This document shows, in pieces, positions 43,651 to 52,128 of a stretch of DNA of 64,000 bases. The stretch comes from Chitinophaga sp. MM2321. GTDB lineage: Bacteria > Bacteroidota > Bacteroidia > Chitinophagales > Chitinophagaceae. The DNA lies in the NCBI RefSeq assembly GCF_964033635.1, contig NZ_OZ035533.1, positions 6,667,001-6,731,000 of the forward strand. The letters run 5' to 3'. Within the stretch, counting starts at the first letter, position 1; every line of letters starts with the position of its first letter. Both the position numbers and the translations under genes were made by a program. The notes below the pieces were generated by a model. It did no database searches. It worked only from the letters and a program-made list of their open reading frames with translations, and had not been told where the DNA came from.

Positions 43651-44679
43651 CTAATTGCTCAGCACTTTATTGCGGAGGCTAACTTCCCACTGCCATGCGG
43701 TACGCATAGAGTCTTCGATGCCGATTTCCGGCAGCCAGCCCAGTTTTTCTTTGGCGAGGGAGTTATTGGCATAAATGGAAATAACGTCACCCGGGCGGCG
43801 TGGTCCCATGGTATAGTTCAGTTTTACACCGGATATTTTTTCGAATGCTTTAATGGCTTCCAGTACGGTTACGCCGTTGCCGGTGCCGAGGTTAAAGATT
43901 TCGCAGTTGGTGGCATTGCGCTCTTCAATCAGGTATTGTAATGCTTTCGTGTGTGCGTTGGCGATATCCGTAACGTGGATATAATCGCGTACGCAGGAAC
44001 CGTCGCGAGTATCGTAATCGGAACCGAAAACGGTCATTTTCGGTATTTTTCCGATAGCCGTTTGCGTGATAACGGGTACCAGGTTATCGGGTTTACCCAA
44101 TGGCAGTTCGCCAATGAGGCCGGAGGGGTGTGCACCTACCGGGTTGAAATAACGCAGGATAATAGATTTGGTATCATTTACCTTGCTATAGTCTTCGATG
44201 ATCTGTTCGCCCATCTGTTTGGTACGTGCATAAGGGGATTGCGCTTCACCCAGTGGGGTAGCTTCCACCACCGGCAGGTCTTTGGCATTGCCATAAACAG
44301 AGCAGGAAGAAGAGAATACCAGGTGAGGCACCTTAAATTCCTTGATGCATTTTAAAACGTTGATCAGAGAAGTCAGGTTATTATGGAAGTAGAATAAGGG
44401 ATCTGCCACAGATTCGGGAACAGTTTTCAGTGCTGCAAAATGGATCACACCGATAATGTCCCTGTTTTCATGAAAAACCGCATGTGTATCTTCCAGGTTG
44501 CAAAGATCCACTTTATAGTTGCGGATCTTTTTCCCGGTTATCTTTTCTATACCGTCCAATAACTGCGTACTGCTTCTGATGTTACTATCTACAGACACTA
44601 CATCAAAGCCATGGTTGATCAGATCTACAATAGTATGGGCGCCAATATAGCCACAACCACCCGTAACAAGAACCTTCAT
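43651..44679 (-). CDS. galE: UDP-glucose 4-epimerase GalE
   Basis: Interconverts UDP-glucose and UDP-galactose. The 342-residue short-chain dehydrogenase has the NAD loop VTGGCGYIGAH (5-15), FSSSCSVYG with the catalytic serine region and SPYARTKQ giving Tyr-x3-Lys, plus NPVGAHPSG and RDYIHVTDIANAH typical of GalE. Length is normal. It is followed by rmlA to the right on the same strand (30 bases between), forming a nucleotide-sugar pair that feeds surface polysaccharide. Confidence 0.95.
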   Translation of the reverse strand: MKVLVTGGCGYIGAHTIVDLINHGFDVVSVDSNIRSSTQLLDGIEKITGKKIRNYKVDLCNLEDTHAVFHENRDIIGVIHFAALKTVPESVADPLFYFHNNLTSLINVLKCIKEFKVPHLVFSSSCSVYGNAKDLPVVEATPLGEAQSPYARTKQMGEQIIEDYSKVNDTKSIILRYFNPVGAHPSGLIGELPLGKPDNLVPVITQTAIGKIPKMTVFGSDYDTRDGSCVRDYIHVTDIANAHTKALQYLIEERNATNCEIFNLGTGNGVTVLEAIKAFEKISGVKLNYTMGPRRPGDVISIYANNSLAKEKLGWLPEIGIEDSMRTAWQWEVSLRNKVLSN

Positions 44680-44709
44680 GATAATTTCAGATTTACGATT
44701 TTAGAGATT

Positions 44710-45582
44710 TCAAATCATTTTTTGTTCCAGCACTGTCTCCAGGTACTGTCCGTAGCCACTTTTAAGTAAAGGTTTTGCCAATTCCTTCAGTTGACCGGCA
44801 TTGATAAATCCTTTACGGTAAGCTATTTCTTCGATGCAGGCTATTTTGATGCCTTGCCGTTGTTCTATTACCTGTACAAATTGGGAGGCCTGCATTAATG
44901 AATCGAAAGTGCCGGTATCGAGCCAGGCTGTTCCGCGTGGCAAGATAGAAACTTTTAATTTTCCACGACGCAAATATTCTTTATTTACATCTGTAATTTC
45001 ATATTCTCCCCGTGGGCTGGGTGCTAGTTTTTCTGCAATTTCCACCACACTGTTATCATAGAAATAAATACCGGGCACCGCGAAGTTGGATTTGGGTTTA
45101 GCGGGTTTTTCCTCGATAGAGAGTACACGCATATCGGGGGCAAATTCTACTACGCCATATCTTTCGGGGTCAGATACCTGGTAAGCATATACGATACCGC
45201 CATCGGGGGTAGCATTGTTGGCCAGCTGGGTACCTAATCCTGATCCGTGGAAGATATTATCTCCCAATACCAGGGCTACGCTATCGTTGCCGATAAATTC
45301 CTTTCCGATTACAAATGCCTGGGCCAGCCCATTCGGAACTGCCTGTTCTGCATAACTGAGGTGCAGGCCAAACTGGCTGCCATCGCCAAACAAACGCTGG
45401 AAAGAAGGCAGATCATGCGGGGTGGAAATGATCAGGATGTCTTTAATGCCTGCCAGCATCAGTGTAGACAACGGATAATAGATCATTGGCTTGTCATACA
45501 CCGGCATTATCTGTTTGCTGATAGCATAGGTGATGGGGTGTAATCGGGTACCGGAGCCACCGGCCAGGATAATTCCTTTCAT
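44710..45582 (-). CDS. rmlA: Glucose-1-phosphate thymidylyltransferase RmlA
   Basis: Makes dTDP-glucose, the first step to dTDP-rhamnose. The 290-residue protein begins [39 protein letters not shown] (key words GGSGTRLHP and [15 protein letters not shown]), with [27 protein letters not shown] and [14 protein letters not shown], all characteristic of RmlA. rmlB, rmlC and rmlD are not adjacent, so the rest of the pathway lies outside the window. Located upstream of galE on the same strand. Confidence 0.95.
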   Translation of the reverse strand: MKGIILAGGSGTRLHPITYAISKQIMPVYDKPMIYYPLSTLMLAGIKDILIISTPHDLPSFQRLFGDGSQFGLHLSYAEQAVPNGLAQAFVIGKEFIGNDSVALVLGDNIFHGSGLGTQLANNATPDGGIVYAYQVSDPERYGVVEFAPDMRVLSIEEKPAKPKSNFAVPGIYFYDNSVVEIAEKLAPSPRGEYEITDVNKEYLRRGKLKVSILPRGTAWLDTGTFDSLMQASQFVQVIEQRQGIKIACIEEIAYRKGFINAGQLKELAKPLLKSGYGQYLETVLEQKMI

Positions 45583-45680
45583 TTGTCAATTCAGTTTAGG
45601 ATGGACACTCGTTAGCTTCTCACTATTAAACCGCACAAAAATAGCTGCTCTCTTTCATATTGGCATCTATTTTCACAAAA

Positions 45681-45711
45681 AAAAGCTCCCCGTAATGTAC
45701 GGAGAGCTTTT
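45681..45711 (-). terminator. Terminator of the pit operon
   Basis: Arms 45681-45694 and 45698-45711 pair at 13 of 14 positions with a three-base loop. Read on the minus strand the stem is followed by TTTTTTTTG, an ideal intrinsic terminator 25 bases after the stop of the PiT gene. Confidence 0.8.
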
Positions 45712-45735
45712 GAAATATCGGGGATGCCCATTTTT

Positions 45736-46737
45736 TTAAATGAACAGGCTGACAATAAAATAAGTTAATGCGGCGAGTAAACCGCTGATGGGGATGGTTA
45801 AAACCCAGGCCCATAGCAGACTTACCGTTACGCCCCAACGAACGGCGGATAATCTTTTGGTAGCGCCTACCCCCATAATAGCACCCGTAATAACGTGGGT
45901 GGTACTGGCCGGGATACCCATGTGTTCTGTGAGGAACAGGGTGATGGCACCGGAGGTTTCTGCTGCCACGCCTTCCAGCGATGTTACTTTGGTGATACGT
46001 GTACCCATTGTTTTCACAATCTTCCAGCCACCGCTCATCGTACCCAATGCAATACAGGTGAAACACGCCAGCGGAATCCAGTCCGGCATCTCTTTGATAC
46101 TGGGGATATAGCCGGCAGCTACCATGGCTGCTGAAATGATACCCATTACTTTCTGGGCATCGTTACTGCCGTGTCCGAGGCTCAATGCCGCGGAGGAGGC
46201 CAGCTGCAAGCGTTTGAACCAGCTTTCTGCCCGGTAGGGATTGGCCTTTCTGCACACATTTACAATGATAATGGTGATGATGAAGGCTACAATCATACCT
46301 ATCAGTGGCGCCAGTACGATGAAGTACACAATAGGCAGCACTTTATGATAGTTGATTACATCGAGGGTGCCGGAGGCAGTTACCGCAGCACCAATGAAGC
46401 CACCAATAAGGGTATGGGAAGAACTGGAAGGAATGCCCAGCCACCAGGTAAAGAGGTTCCAGGTGATGGCGGCAACGAGGCCGCAAAGGATCACTTTCAG
46501 TGTAATAAACTGTTCAAATACAGAACTGGCTACGGAGTTGGCTACTTTAAATTCACCGATCACATATTTGGCAATAAAAAAAGCCGCAAAGTTAAATACT
46601 GCGGCCCAGAGCACCGCCTGAAACGGTGTCAGTACCTTGGTCGACACAATTGTGGCGATAGAATTGGCAGCATCATGAAAACCATTGATATAGTCAAAGA
46701 TGAATGCCAGTATAATGATCACTACTAATAAAGTCAT
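45736..46737 (-). CDS. pit: PiT family inorganic phosphate transporter
   Basis: A 333-residue inner-membrane phosphate permease with about ten hydrophobic segments. It carries the PiT signature twice: DYINGFHDAANSIATIVSTK (key words GFHDAANSIAT) near the N-terminus and LASSAALSLGHGSNDAQKVMG (key words GHGSNDAQK) in the second half; also GAIMGVGA. Family members import phosphate with protons or cations, usually at low affinity. It is downstream of a DUF47 gene on the same strand (42 bases), the common pit-pitA accessory arrangement, and faces the proposed phosphate-starvation genes to the right. Confidence 0.93.
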   Translation of the reverse strand: MTLLVVIIILAFIFDYINGFHDAANSIATIVSTKVLTPFQAVLWAAVFNFAAFFIAKYVIGEFKVANSVASSVFEQFITLKVILCGLVAAITWNLFTWWLGIPSSSSHTLIGGFIGAAVTASGTLDVINYHKVLPIVYFIVLAPLIGMIVAFIITIIIVNVCRKANPYRAESWFKRLQLASSAALSLGHGSNDAQKVMGIISAAMVAAGYIPSIKEMPDWIPLACFTCIALGTMSGGWKIVKTMGTRITKVTSLEGVAAETSGAITLFLTEHMGIPASTTHVITGAIMGVGATKRLSAVRWGVTVSLLWAWVLTIPISGLLAALTYFIVSLFI

Positions 46738-46779
46738 GGTATCACGAGAATTATGCGTTCAGAACAAGATTACCCTTTA

Positions 46780-47430
46780 TCAGGAGTATTTGATTATAAT
46801 GGTTTCAATAACGTTGGCACAGTCCTCGCATTTATCGGTAGCGATTTCCAGGGCCTGGTAGATTTCACGCATTTTAATCAGCTCTGCGGCATTTTGTTCG
46901 GTATCAAACAGATCGGCGATGGCCATATCGTAAATATCATCTGCATGGTTTTCCAGGCTGTTGATTTTTACGCAGGCATCGGTAATGACGCGCATGTTCT
47001 GCATGGTACGTAATTCGGGGATGGCTTTGTGGAGTTCCAATACCCCCAGGTGGATCAGTTCCGCCAGTTTGCGGATGCTCTCGTTCAGCGTATATACCTT
47101 ATAGAGGTCCATCCTTTTGGCTGATCCGTGGATATAATCAGCTACATCATCCAGTGTGGCTGCCAGGTAATGAATGTCTTCCCGGTCAAATGGTGTAATG
47201 AAGTTTTGCCCCAGCTCAACAAATATGCGGTGTGTATAATCGTCATTCTTGTGTTCCAGTCTTTCTATCAGATGTACTTTATCTTTACGTACAGCCAGGT
47301 CTGTAGTGGCTACCAGCTCATTAAGCACCTGCGCCATTTCTACAAGGTTGGAAGCAACATCTTCAAACAAAGAATAAAATACCCGGTCTTTCGGCATGAA
47401 TAGTTTAACAAAAGAATTGAAGCCTCCCAT
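46780..47430 (-). CDS. DUF47 family PhoU-like phosphate transport regulator
   Basis: A 216-residue all-helical PhoU-like protein (DUF47), known to be cotranscribed with PiT transporters and to affect phosphate uptake. Words: FYSLFEDVASNLVEMAQVL, LERLEHKNDDYTHRIFVELGQNFITPFDREDIHYLAATLDDVADYIHG (key words HKNDDYTH, ITPFDREDI and LDDVADYIHG) with conserved acidic and histidine residues likely binding metal and phosphate. Upstream on its strand a TAATTTTG -7 box is at 47465-47458; I found no operator repeats on this side. Confidence 0.92.
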   Translation of the reverse strand: MGGFNSFVKLFMPKDRVFYSLFEDVASNLVEMAQVLNELVATTDLAVRKDKVHLIERLEHKNDDYTHRIFVELGQNFITPFDREDIHYLAATLDDVADYIHGSAKRMDLYKVYTLNESIRKLAELIHLGVLELHKAIPELRTMQNMRVITDACVKINSLENHADDIYDMAIADLFDTEQNAAELIKMREIYQALEIATDKCEDCANVIETIIIKYS

Positions 47431-47457
47431 ACGATTTGATGTTTATAAAATTTGCGG

Positions 47458-47465
47458 CAAAATTA
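47458..47465 (-). promoter_or_regulatory. -7 promoter box of the DUF47-pit operon
   Basis: On the minus strand TAATTTTG (TAnnTTTG) lies 27 bases before the DUF47 ATG. No clear -33 element, and no 11-base repeats at the matching distance, so this operon appears not to share the operator of its divergent neighbour. Confidence 0.45.
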
Positions 47466-47502
47466 GCTTGTAGAATCTATTGGAACCAGAAAAAAACACG
47501 AA

Positions 47503-47558
47503 TTAATAATTCCTTAACACTGGAGTAATATAAAAGTAATATAGCGTTTTTTTCTTTG
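47503..47558 (+). promoter_or_regulatory. Pho-box-like operator and -7 box of the phosphoesterase gene
   Basis: Four 7-base repeats start at 47503, 47514, 47525 and 47536 (TTAATAA, TTAACAC, GTAATAT, GTAATAT), exactly 11 bases apart. The array ends at 47542; after 8 bases comes TTTCTTTG (47551-47558), a near match to the TAnnTTTG -7 box. An 11-base period of 7-base direct repeats is how PhoB-type (OmpR-family) regulators bind. The gene context (phosphate transport and a phosphoesterase) suggests PhoB. Predicted start of transcription is near 47565, about 50 bases before the ATG. Confidence 0.75.
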
Positions 47559-47616
47559 CATTGAAAATTTGGATCATAGACAGGAGCCTACAGCCTGTAC
47601 ATACTTAGCTAATTTG

Positions 47617-48447
47617 ATGTCCGATAAACGCCCATTAGATATTGTCGTTATTTCCGATGTACATCTCGGGATTTATGGTTGTCATGCCAAAGAACTTATC
47701 CAGTACCTGGATAGCATAGATCCCCGGATCATGGTGCTGAACGGGGATATTATCGACATCTGGCAGTTCAGTAAACGGTATTTCCCCAAGTCACATACCA
47801 AGGTGATCAGGAAGATCCTGAAAATGATCGGCAAGGGAACCGAAGTGTACTATCTCACCGGTAACCACGATGAAGCCCTGCGTAAGTACGCCGGTTTCGA
47901 GCTGAGTAACTTTACCATCGACAACAAGCTGGTGCTGGAAGTAGATGGCAAACGGCACTGGTTCTTTCATGGCGACGTATACGATGTGACCATGAAAAAC
48001 TCCAAATGGCTCGCGAAGCTGGGGGGTAAAGGCTATGATCTGCTGATTATCCTCAACCGCCTGGTAAATAATGTGTTGGAAAGCATGGGGAGGGAAAAGA
48101 TGTCTTTCTCCAAAAAAGTAAAGCAGGGAGTAAAATCTGCGGTGAAATTTATCTCCGATTTTGAACAAACCGTGGCTGAAATAGCGGCAGACAAAGCGTT
48201 TGACGTGGTTTGCTGCGGACATATCCACCAGCCGCTGATCAAAGAAATGAAGGTGGGCGACAAAACAGTCACCTATCTTAATTCCGGCGATTGGGTGGAA
48301 AGTCTCACTTCACTGGAATATGCCAACCGGCAATGGTCCCTCTATCAACATCCTGTTACCAAAACAAAGATCGTGTTACCCGAAGATGACGATGATGCTG
48401 CTCCCGGATGGGATGCCGCCAGGATTATTATATTCCCCGCTTCCTAG
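47617..48447 (+). CDS. Metallophosphoesterase, PlcP/LpxH-like
   Basis: A 276-residue calcineurin-like phosphoesterase with all metal motifs: ISDVHLG (Asp-x-His), LNGDIIDIWQF, TGNHDE, FFHGDVYD and CGHIHQP. The pattern SDVHLG-x3-C-x-AKEL, the helix AVKFISDFEQT and the end NSGDWVESLT match the group that includes PlcP, the phosphate-starvation phospholipase C that strips head groups from phospholipids, better than E. coli LpxH. Databases often call this group UDP-2,3-diacylglucosamine diphosphatase. The operator in front supports the PlcP view. I used the ATG at 47617; the frame is open 16 codons upstream. No glycosyltransferase partner is adjacent. Confidence 0.82.
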   Translation: MSDKRPLDIVVISDVHLGIYGCHAKELIQYLDSIDPRIMVLNGDIIDIWQFSKRYFPKSHTKVIRKILKMIGKGTEVYYLTGNHDEALRKYAGFELSNFTIDNKLVLEVDGKRHWFFHGDVYDVTMKNSKWLAKLGGKGYDLLIILNRLVNNVLESMGREKMSFSKKVKQGVKSAVKFISDFEQTVAEIAADKAFDVVCCGHIHQPLIKEMKVGDKTVTYLNSGDWVESLTSLEYANRQWSLYQHPVTKTKIVLPEDDDDAAPGWDAARIIIFPAS

Positions 48448-48492
48448 TCTCTCTTATTATTTATATTTAAATATATTTTATATATTAATAAT

Positions 48493-48559
48493 TTAATATT
48501 ATTTTCACATAATCATAACAAGTGCTTAATATTAAATTAAAGGTAGACTGTTATGTTTG
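48493..48559 (+). promoter_or_regulatory. Pho-box-like operator and -7 box of the small unknown gene
   Basis: Five 7-base repeats start at 48493, 48504, 48515, 48526 and 48537 (TTAATAT, TTCACAT, ATAACAA, TTAATAT, TTAAAGG), 11 bases apart. The array ends at 48543; after 8 bases comes TATGTTTG (48552-48559), an exact TAnnTTTG box. This -7 box covers the first possible ATG (48553), so translation must begin later. One repeat has a base change from the core TAA (TTCACAT). Same geometry as the three other operators in this island. Confidence 0.75.
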
Positions 48560-48618
48560 CCGGAATTATAATGAAGTGTGGCGATATTGACACATTTGGA
48601 CATGAAGAACAATACGCA

Positions 48619-49020
48619 ATGAAAGTACTGAAGTTACATCCGCTGATGACCATCTCCTTGCTACAAATGCAGCTCCAGCGTTTGTTATCCTGTAATGTGG
48701 CCGTATATGTACATCACTCCCTTGCCAATGCTTTTGATACTTTAAAAGAAGTTGGTTTTGAGGAAGATGACCTGGTAGAATTTCCGATAGATGAAACCCT
48801 GAGCGTACGGGCCTTTGAAGAAGAACTGGAAGAACGTTTTAATTTTTGCCTGGAACTGTGCAATAAGGACAACAAACCCTTTTTGAACAAGAGCCAGCAT
48901 TTATTCCAGCTATCTGCTGCTGCGCCGGATAAGAAAGAAGAACGTACTTTCCCGCTGGATATATCCCTTGATATACTGCTGAACAATAACCGGCAAACAC
49001 CACCCTCCTTTTTGATGTAA
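48619..49020 (+). CDS. Unknown protein under a Pho-like operator
   Basis: A 133-residue protein I cannot assign. It is probably cytoplasmic: no signal peptide or membrane helix. The N-terminal half (MKVLKLHPLMTISLLQMQLQRLLSCNVAVYVH region; key words LHPLMTISLLQMQLQRLL) is an amphipathic helix followed by a strand; the middle is acidic (GFEEDDLVEFPIDE, FEEELEERFNF), and two cysteines occur in NFCLELCNK. The frame is open to 48553, but a -7 box overlaps that ATG; starts at 48571 or, more likely by leader length, 48619 remain. It lies between the phosphoesterase and the TonB receptor and has its own operator, so it should respond to phosphate. Confidence 0.65.
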   Translation: MKVLKLHPLMTISLLQMQLQRLLSCNVAVYVHHSLANAFDTLKEVGFEEDDLVEFPIDETLSVRAFEEELEERFNFCLELCNKDNKPFLNKSQHLFQLSAAAPDKKEERTFPLDISLDILLNNNRQTPPSFLM

Positions 49021-49106
49021 GGCTTATCATATATCGTATAGTCCGCACCGTTATTTTTTTTCGTGTGCCCCTTCCCGTTAACAATTCGATAAACATATCT
49101 TAACAT

Positions 49107-49162
49107 TTAACATGCTGGTAATACTGGCTTAACACTCCGTTAATCCACCAGAGATACTTTTG
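49107..49162 (+). promoter_or_regulatory. Pho-box-like operator and -7 box of the TonB receptor
   Basis: Four 7-base repeats start at 49107, 49118, 49129 and 49140 (TTAACAT, GTAATAC, TTAACAC, TTAATCC), 11 bases apart. The array ends at 49146; after 8 bases comes TACTTTTG (49155-49162), an exact TAnnTTTG box. Predicted transcription start near 49169, about 46 bases before the GTG start codon. Confidence 0.78.
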
Positions 49163-49214
49163 CCAACGATATTAAAACGGTATTAAAGCCGGATTAAAAC
49201 AAAATTGAAATATC

Positions 49215-52037
49215 GTGAAAGGCATAACCGCTATCTCTGTACAAATCTGGATATTAACTGTATTTACCCTGATCGCCAATGTTGCATTGGCCGGCGATCC
49301 TGCCAAGCTTACCGGCAAAGTAACGGATAAGAAAACAGGAGAAGCCCTGATCGGCGTTACCATTGTGGTACAAGGCACCGGCAAAGGCGCCGTAACAGAT
49401 GTGGAAGGCCGGTATTCCATGATCGTTGAACCCGGAACTTACACCATCAATTTTAAATACATAGGCTACCAGACAAAATCAGTTTCTGAAGTAGCTGTAA
49501 AGCCCACCGCACCTACACAGCTCAACATCATTATGGATGAACCCAAGTCTGAAGAGCTCCGCGAAGTAGTGATCAGAGGTTCTTTCAAACAGGAAACCAT
49601 CAATGCATTATATGCAGCACAGAAAAATAGTGCCGTCGTATCCGATGGTATCTCTGCTGATCTCATCAAAAAATCGCCCGATAAAAATACCGGTGAAGTA
49701 TTAAAACGCGTCAGCGGTACCAGCATCCAGGATAATAAATTTGTAGTGGTAAGAGGACTGGGAGACCGTTACAACACCACGCTGATGAACAGCTCCGTAC
49801 TACCCAGCACAGAACCTGATAAAAAAGCGTTTGCTTTCGACATCATCCCCGCTAACCTGATTGATAACATCACGATCTACAAAACAGCTTCGCCTGATCT
49901 GCCTGGTGATTTCTCCGGTGGCGCCATCAAAGTAAGCACCAAAGATTTTCCTGATCAGCAATTCCTGGAATTAACACTGGGAACCGGTTATAATACACAA
50001 ACAACGTTTAAAGATTTTTATTCCGGTCCGCCTAAAGGTAAGTTTGACTTCATAGGTTTTGATGATGGATCGCGTAAATTGCCTGCTGCATACAGCAATG
50101 TTAAAAACAATTATACCAATCTCGAAACAAGTCAGAAAATAGCGATCTCGAAAAATTTCTCCAATACCTATGGTGAAACCAAAGACGGACAAGCATTGCC
50201 ACCACTGAGCGTACAACTCTCTATGGGCAACAGTTGGACGTTGAAGAACAACCGCAGGTTCGGATATATCTTCGCAGTGAATTATGGAAACAGTCAAACC
50301 CTGCGATTTAAGCAAAGAGATGCTTACCTGAATACAAAGGAACATACCTATTCCTACCACGATGAGATTTATGGAAAAAACCGCAACCTCGGTAGTGTGC
50401 TCAACCTGGCATACACCTACGGTAAAAGCAAGTTGTCGTGGAAGAATTTTTACAACAACGATTTTAATGTAAACTTCACGCGCAGGAATGGTTTCCAGTA
50501 TGATGGCACCAACCTCACCACAGGTGTTTATAGTTTGAATAATGAAACCACCCAAAACGGATTATTTAATTCTGTATTGGAAGGGCAGCATCGATTGAAG
50601 TCTGAAAAGTTGCGCATTGACTGGAATGCCGCTTACGGACGTTCCTACAGAAATCAACCAGACCAGCGGATCCTGGCGTTTTTCCAGCGCAATCCTGACC
50701 AGCCTTTCTTCCTGCATCTTTCCAATGAAAATAGTCCGGCTGTAAACAGTGCAGGACGCGTCTTCTCAAATCTTAAAGAAAATATTTTCAGTGGTAACCT
50801 GAATTTTACGATGCCTTTCAAACTGTTAGGCGAATCACAACAATTTAAATTCGGAGGCGGAAAAGTTTACAGAGACAGGGATTTTTCTGTAGTGGCGCTT
50901 GGTTATGCCAGTAATGCCAATGGCGGAAGCGGTATAAATATTGACCTTGATAAAGACGTGAACCCCGGTAATATTTTCAGTAATGCCAACCTGGATAAAT
51001 ACAGCATCTTCCTCGCCAGGATTGATATGAATACGAAAGATTATGAAGGCATAGGCGATCTTAGCACCGGGTACCTGATGCTGGATAACAGGCTTACCAA
51101 TAACATCCGGCTGGTATGGGGAGCGAGAATAGAAAATTATCACCAGCAATTAAAAGCGGTTAATCAAAAAACACAGGATTACAACAATACAGATGTATTG
51201 CCATCTGCTAATCTGACGATAGGATTGAGCGAGCAAACCAACCTGCGTGCTTCCTTCTCCAAATCCGTGAACAGAGCGGAGTTCCGGGAACTGGCCTCTT
51301 TCAGATATTATGACTACGAGAATGAATTTATTATCTCCGGTAATCCTGATCTGCAACGTAGCATCAATTCAAATGCGGATCTGAAATTTGAATTTTTCCC
51401 GGGCGCCGGCGAGGTATTATCTGCTTCTTTGTTCTACAAGAAATTTAAAAATCCGATAGAGCAGGTTAACAAAGGAAACGATGTGCTGTCTTTCAGTAAT
51501 GCAGATGCTGCAACAGATTTTGGTGGTGAAATTGAATTGAGAAAGAACCTCGGATTTATCAGTCAGCATCCAGTTTTCCAGGGACTAACTTTTTACACGA
51601 ATGCTGCCCTGATCCATTCCTCTGTAGATCTGCAAGGTGTGAATAAAAAAACGCCGTTACAAGGGCAGTCGCCTTACCTGGTTAATGGTGGGCTCACCTA
51701 TGCTTCGTCCAACAACGGCTTCTCTATGAATCTCCTGTATAACCGTATAGGACAGCGTTTGCGCTTCAGAGGTGAACAGGAAGGATTGGATACCTATGAG
51801 AAACCCCGTGATGTGGTGGATTTTCAGATCAGTAAAAAATTGTTTGGAAATGCGGGAGAACTGAAACTAAGCATTGCTGATATTTTTGCGCAACCTGTTG
51901 CCTTGTATTACAAGTATCCCGGTAGTGATAAAACAGCTTACAATGCCGGTAATGATAAGGTCATCAATGCGATGAAACCGGGAACTACTTTCTCTGTTTC
52001 CTTCCGGTATAATTTCATGCACCATTCCAGCAAATAA
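49215..52037 (+). CDS. TonB-dependent outer-membrane receptor
   Basis: A 940-residue receptor. It has a signal peptide (ending near VALAGD), a carboxypeptidase-regulatory-like domain (about 30-115, LTGKVTDKKTGEALIGVTIVVQGTGKGAVTDVEGRY; key words GKVTDKKTGEALIGV), a plug domain (VVIRGSFKQETINALYAAQKN, NTGEVLKRVSGTSIQDNKFVVVRGLGDRYNTTLMN; key words VVRGLGDRYN) and a long beta-barrel ending VSFRYNFMHHSSK. It is not SusC-like in size and has no SusD partner; instead a beta-helix-like lipoprotein follows. Start codon is GTG at 49215. Substrate unknown, but the operator in front and the neighbours suggest a phosphate-containing compound. Confidence 0.9.
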   Translation: MKGITAISVQIWILTVFTLIANVALAGDPAKLTGKVTDKKTGEALIGVTIVVQGTGKGAVTDVEGRYSMIVEPGTYTINFKYIGYQTKSVSEVAVKPTAPTQLNIIMDEPKSEELREVVIRGSFKQETINALYAAQKNSAVVSDGISADLIKKSPDKNTGEVLKRVSGTSIQDNKFVVVRGLGDRYNTTLMNSSVLPSTEPDKKAFAFDIIPANLIDNITIYKTASPDLPGDFSGGAIKVSTKDFPDQQFLELTLGTGYNTQTTFKDFYSGPPKGKFDFIGFDDGSRKLPAAYSNVKNNYTNLETSQKIAISKNFSNTYGETKDGQALPPLSVQLSMGNSWTLKNNRRFGYIFAVNYGNSQTLRFKQRDAYLNTKEHTYSYHDEIYGKNRNLGSVLNLAYTYGKSKLSWKNFYNNDFNVNFTRRNGFQYDGTNLTTGVYSLNNETTQNGLFNSVLEGQHRLKSEKLRIDWNAAYGRSYRNQPDQRILAFFQRNPDQPFFLHLSNENSPAVNSAGRVFSNLKENIFSGNLNFTMPFKLLGESQQFKFGGGKVYRDRDFSVVALGYASNANGGSGINIDLDKDVNPGNIFSNANLDKYSIFLARIDMNTKDYEGIGDLSTGYLMLDNRLTNNIRLVWGARIENYHQQLKAVNQKTQDYNNTDVLPSANLTIGLSEQTNLRASFSKSVNRAEFRELASFRYYDYENEFIISGNPDLQRSINSNADLKFEFFPGAGEVLSASLFYKKFKNPIEQVNKGNDVLSFSNADAATDFGGEIELRKNLGFISQHPVFQGLTFYTNAALIHSSVDLQGVNKKTPLQGQSPYLVNGGLTYASSNNGFSMNLLYNRIGQRLRFRGEQEGLDTYEKPRDVVDFQISKKLFGNAGELKLSIADIFAQPVALYYKYPGSDKTAYNAGNDKVINAMKPGTTFSVSFRYNFMHHSSK

Positions 52038-52050
52038 TTACCACAGATAA

Positions 52051-52106
52051 ATAACAATTGCGTAACGCTCCGTTAAAGTTGGTTTAATATAGAAAACCAA
52101 ATTTTG
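52051..52106 (+). promoter_or_regulatory. Pho-box-like operator and -7 box of the lipoprotein gene
   Basis: Four 7-base repeats start at 52051, 52062, 52073 and 52084 (ATAACAA, GTAACGC, TTAAAGT, TTAATAT), 11 bases apart. The array ends at 52090; after 8 bases comes AAATTTTG (52099-52106), keeping the TTTG of the -7 box. It gives this gene its own promoter although the receptor is directly upstream. Predicted leader about 16 bases. Confidence 0.7.
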
Positions 52107-52128
52107 TAATCAAATTATTATAATAGCA

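Noticed and set aside
47431..47502. A mirrored Pho-like operator for the DUF47-pit operon
   Set aside because: On the minus strand the 7-base windows at the matching distance from the TAATTTTG box (47474-47480 and 47485-47491) lack the TAA core. The operator repeats belong to the rightward gene only, although the bound regulator might still affect both sides.
49155..49205. TTAAA words (ATTAAAACGG, ATTAAAGCC, ATTAAAAC) as more operator repeats of the receptor gene
   Set aside because: They lie downstream of the -7 box and are not on the 11-base register of the array; they may only be AT-rich leader sequence.
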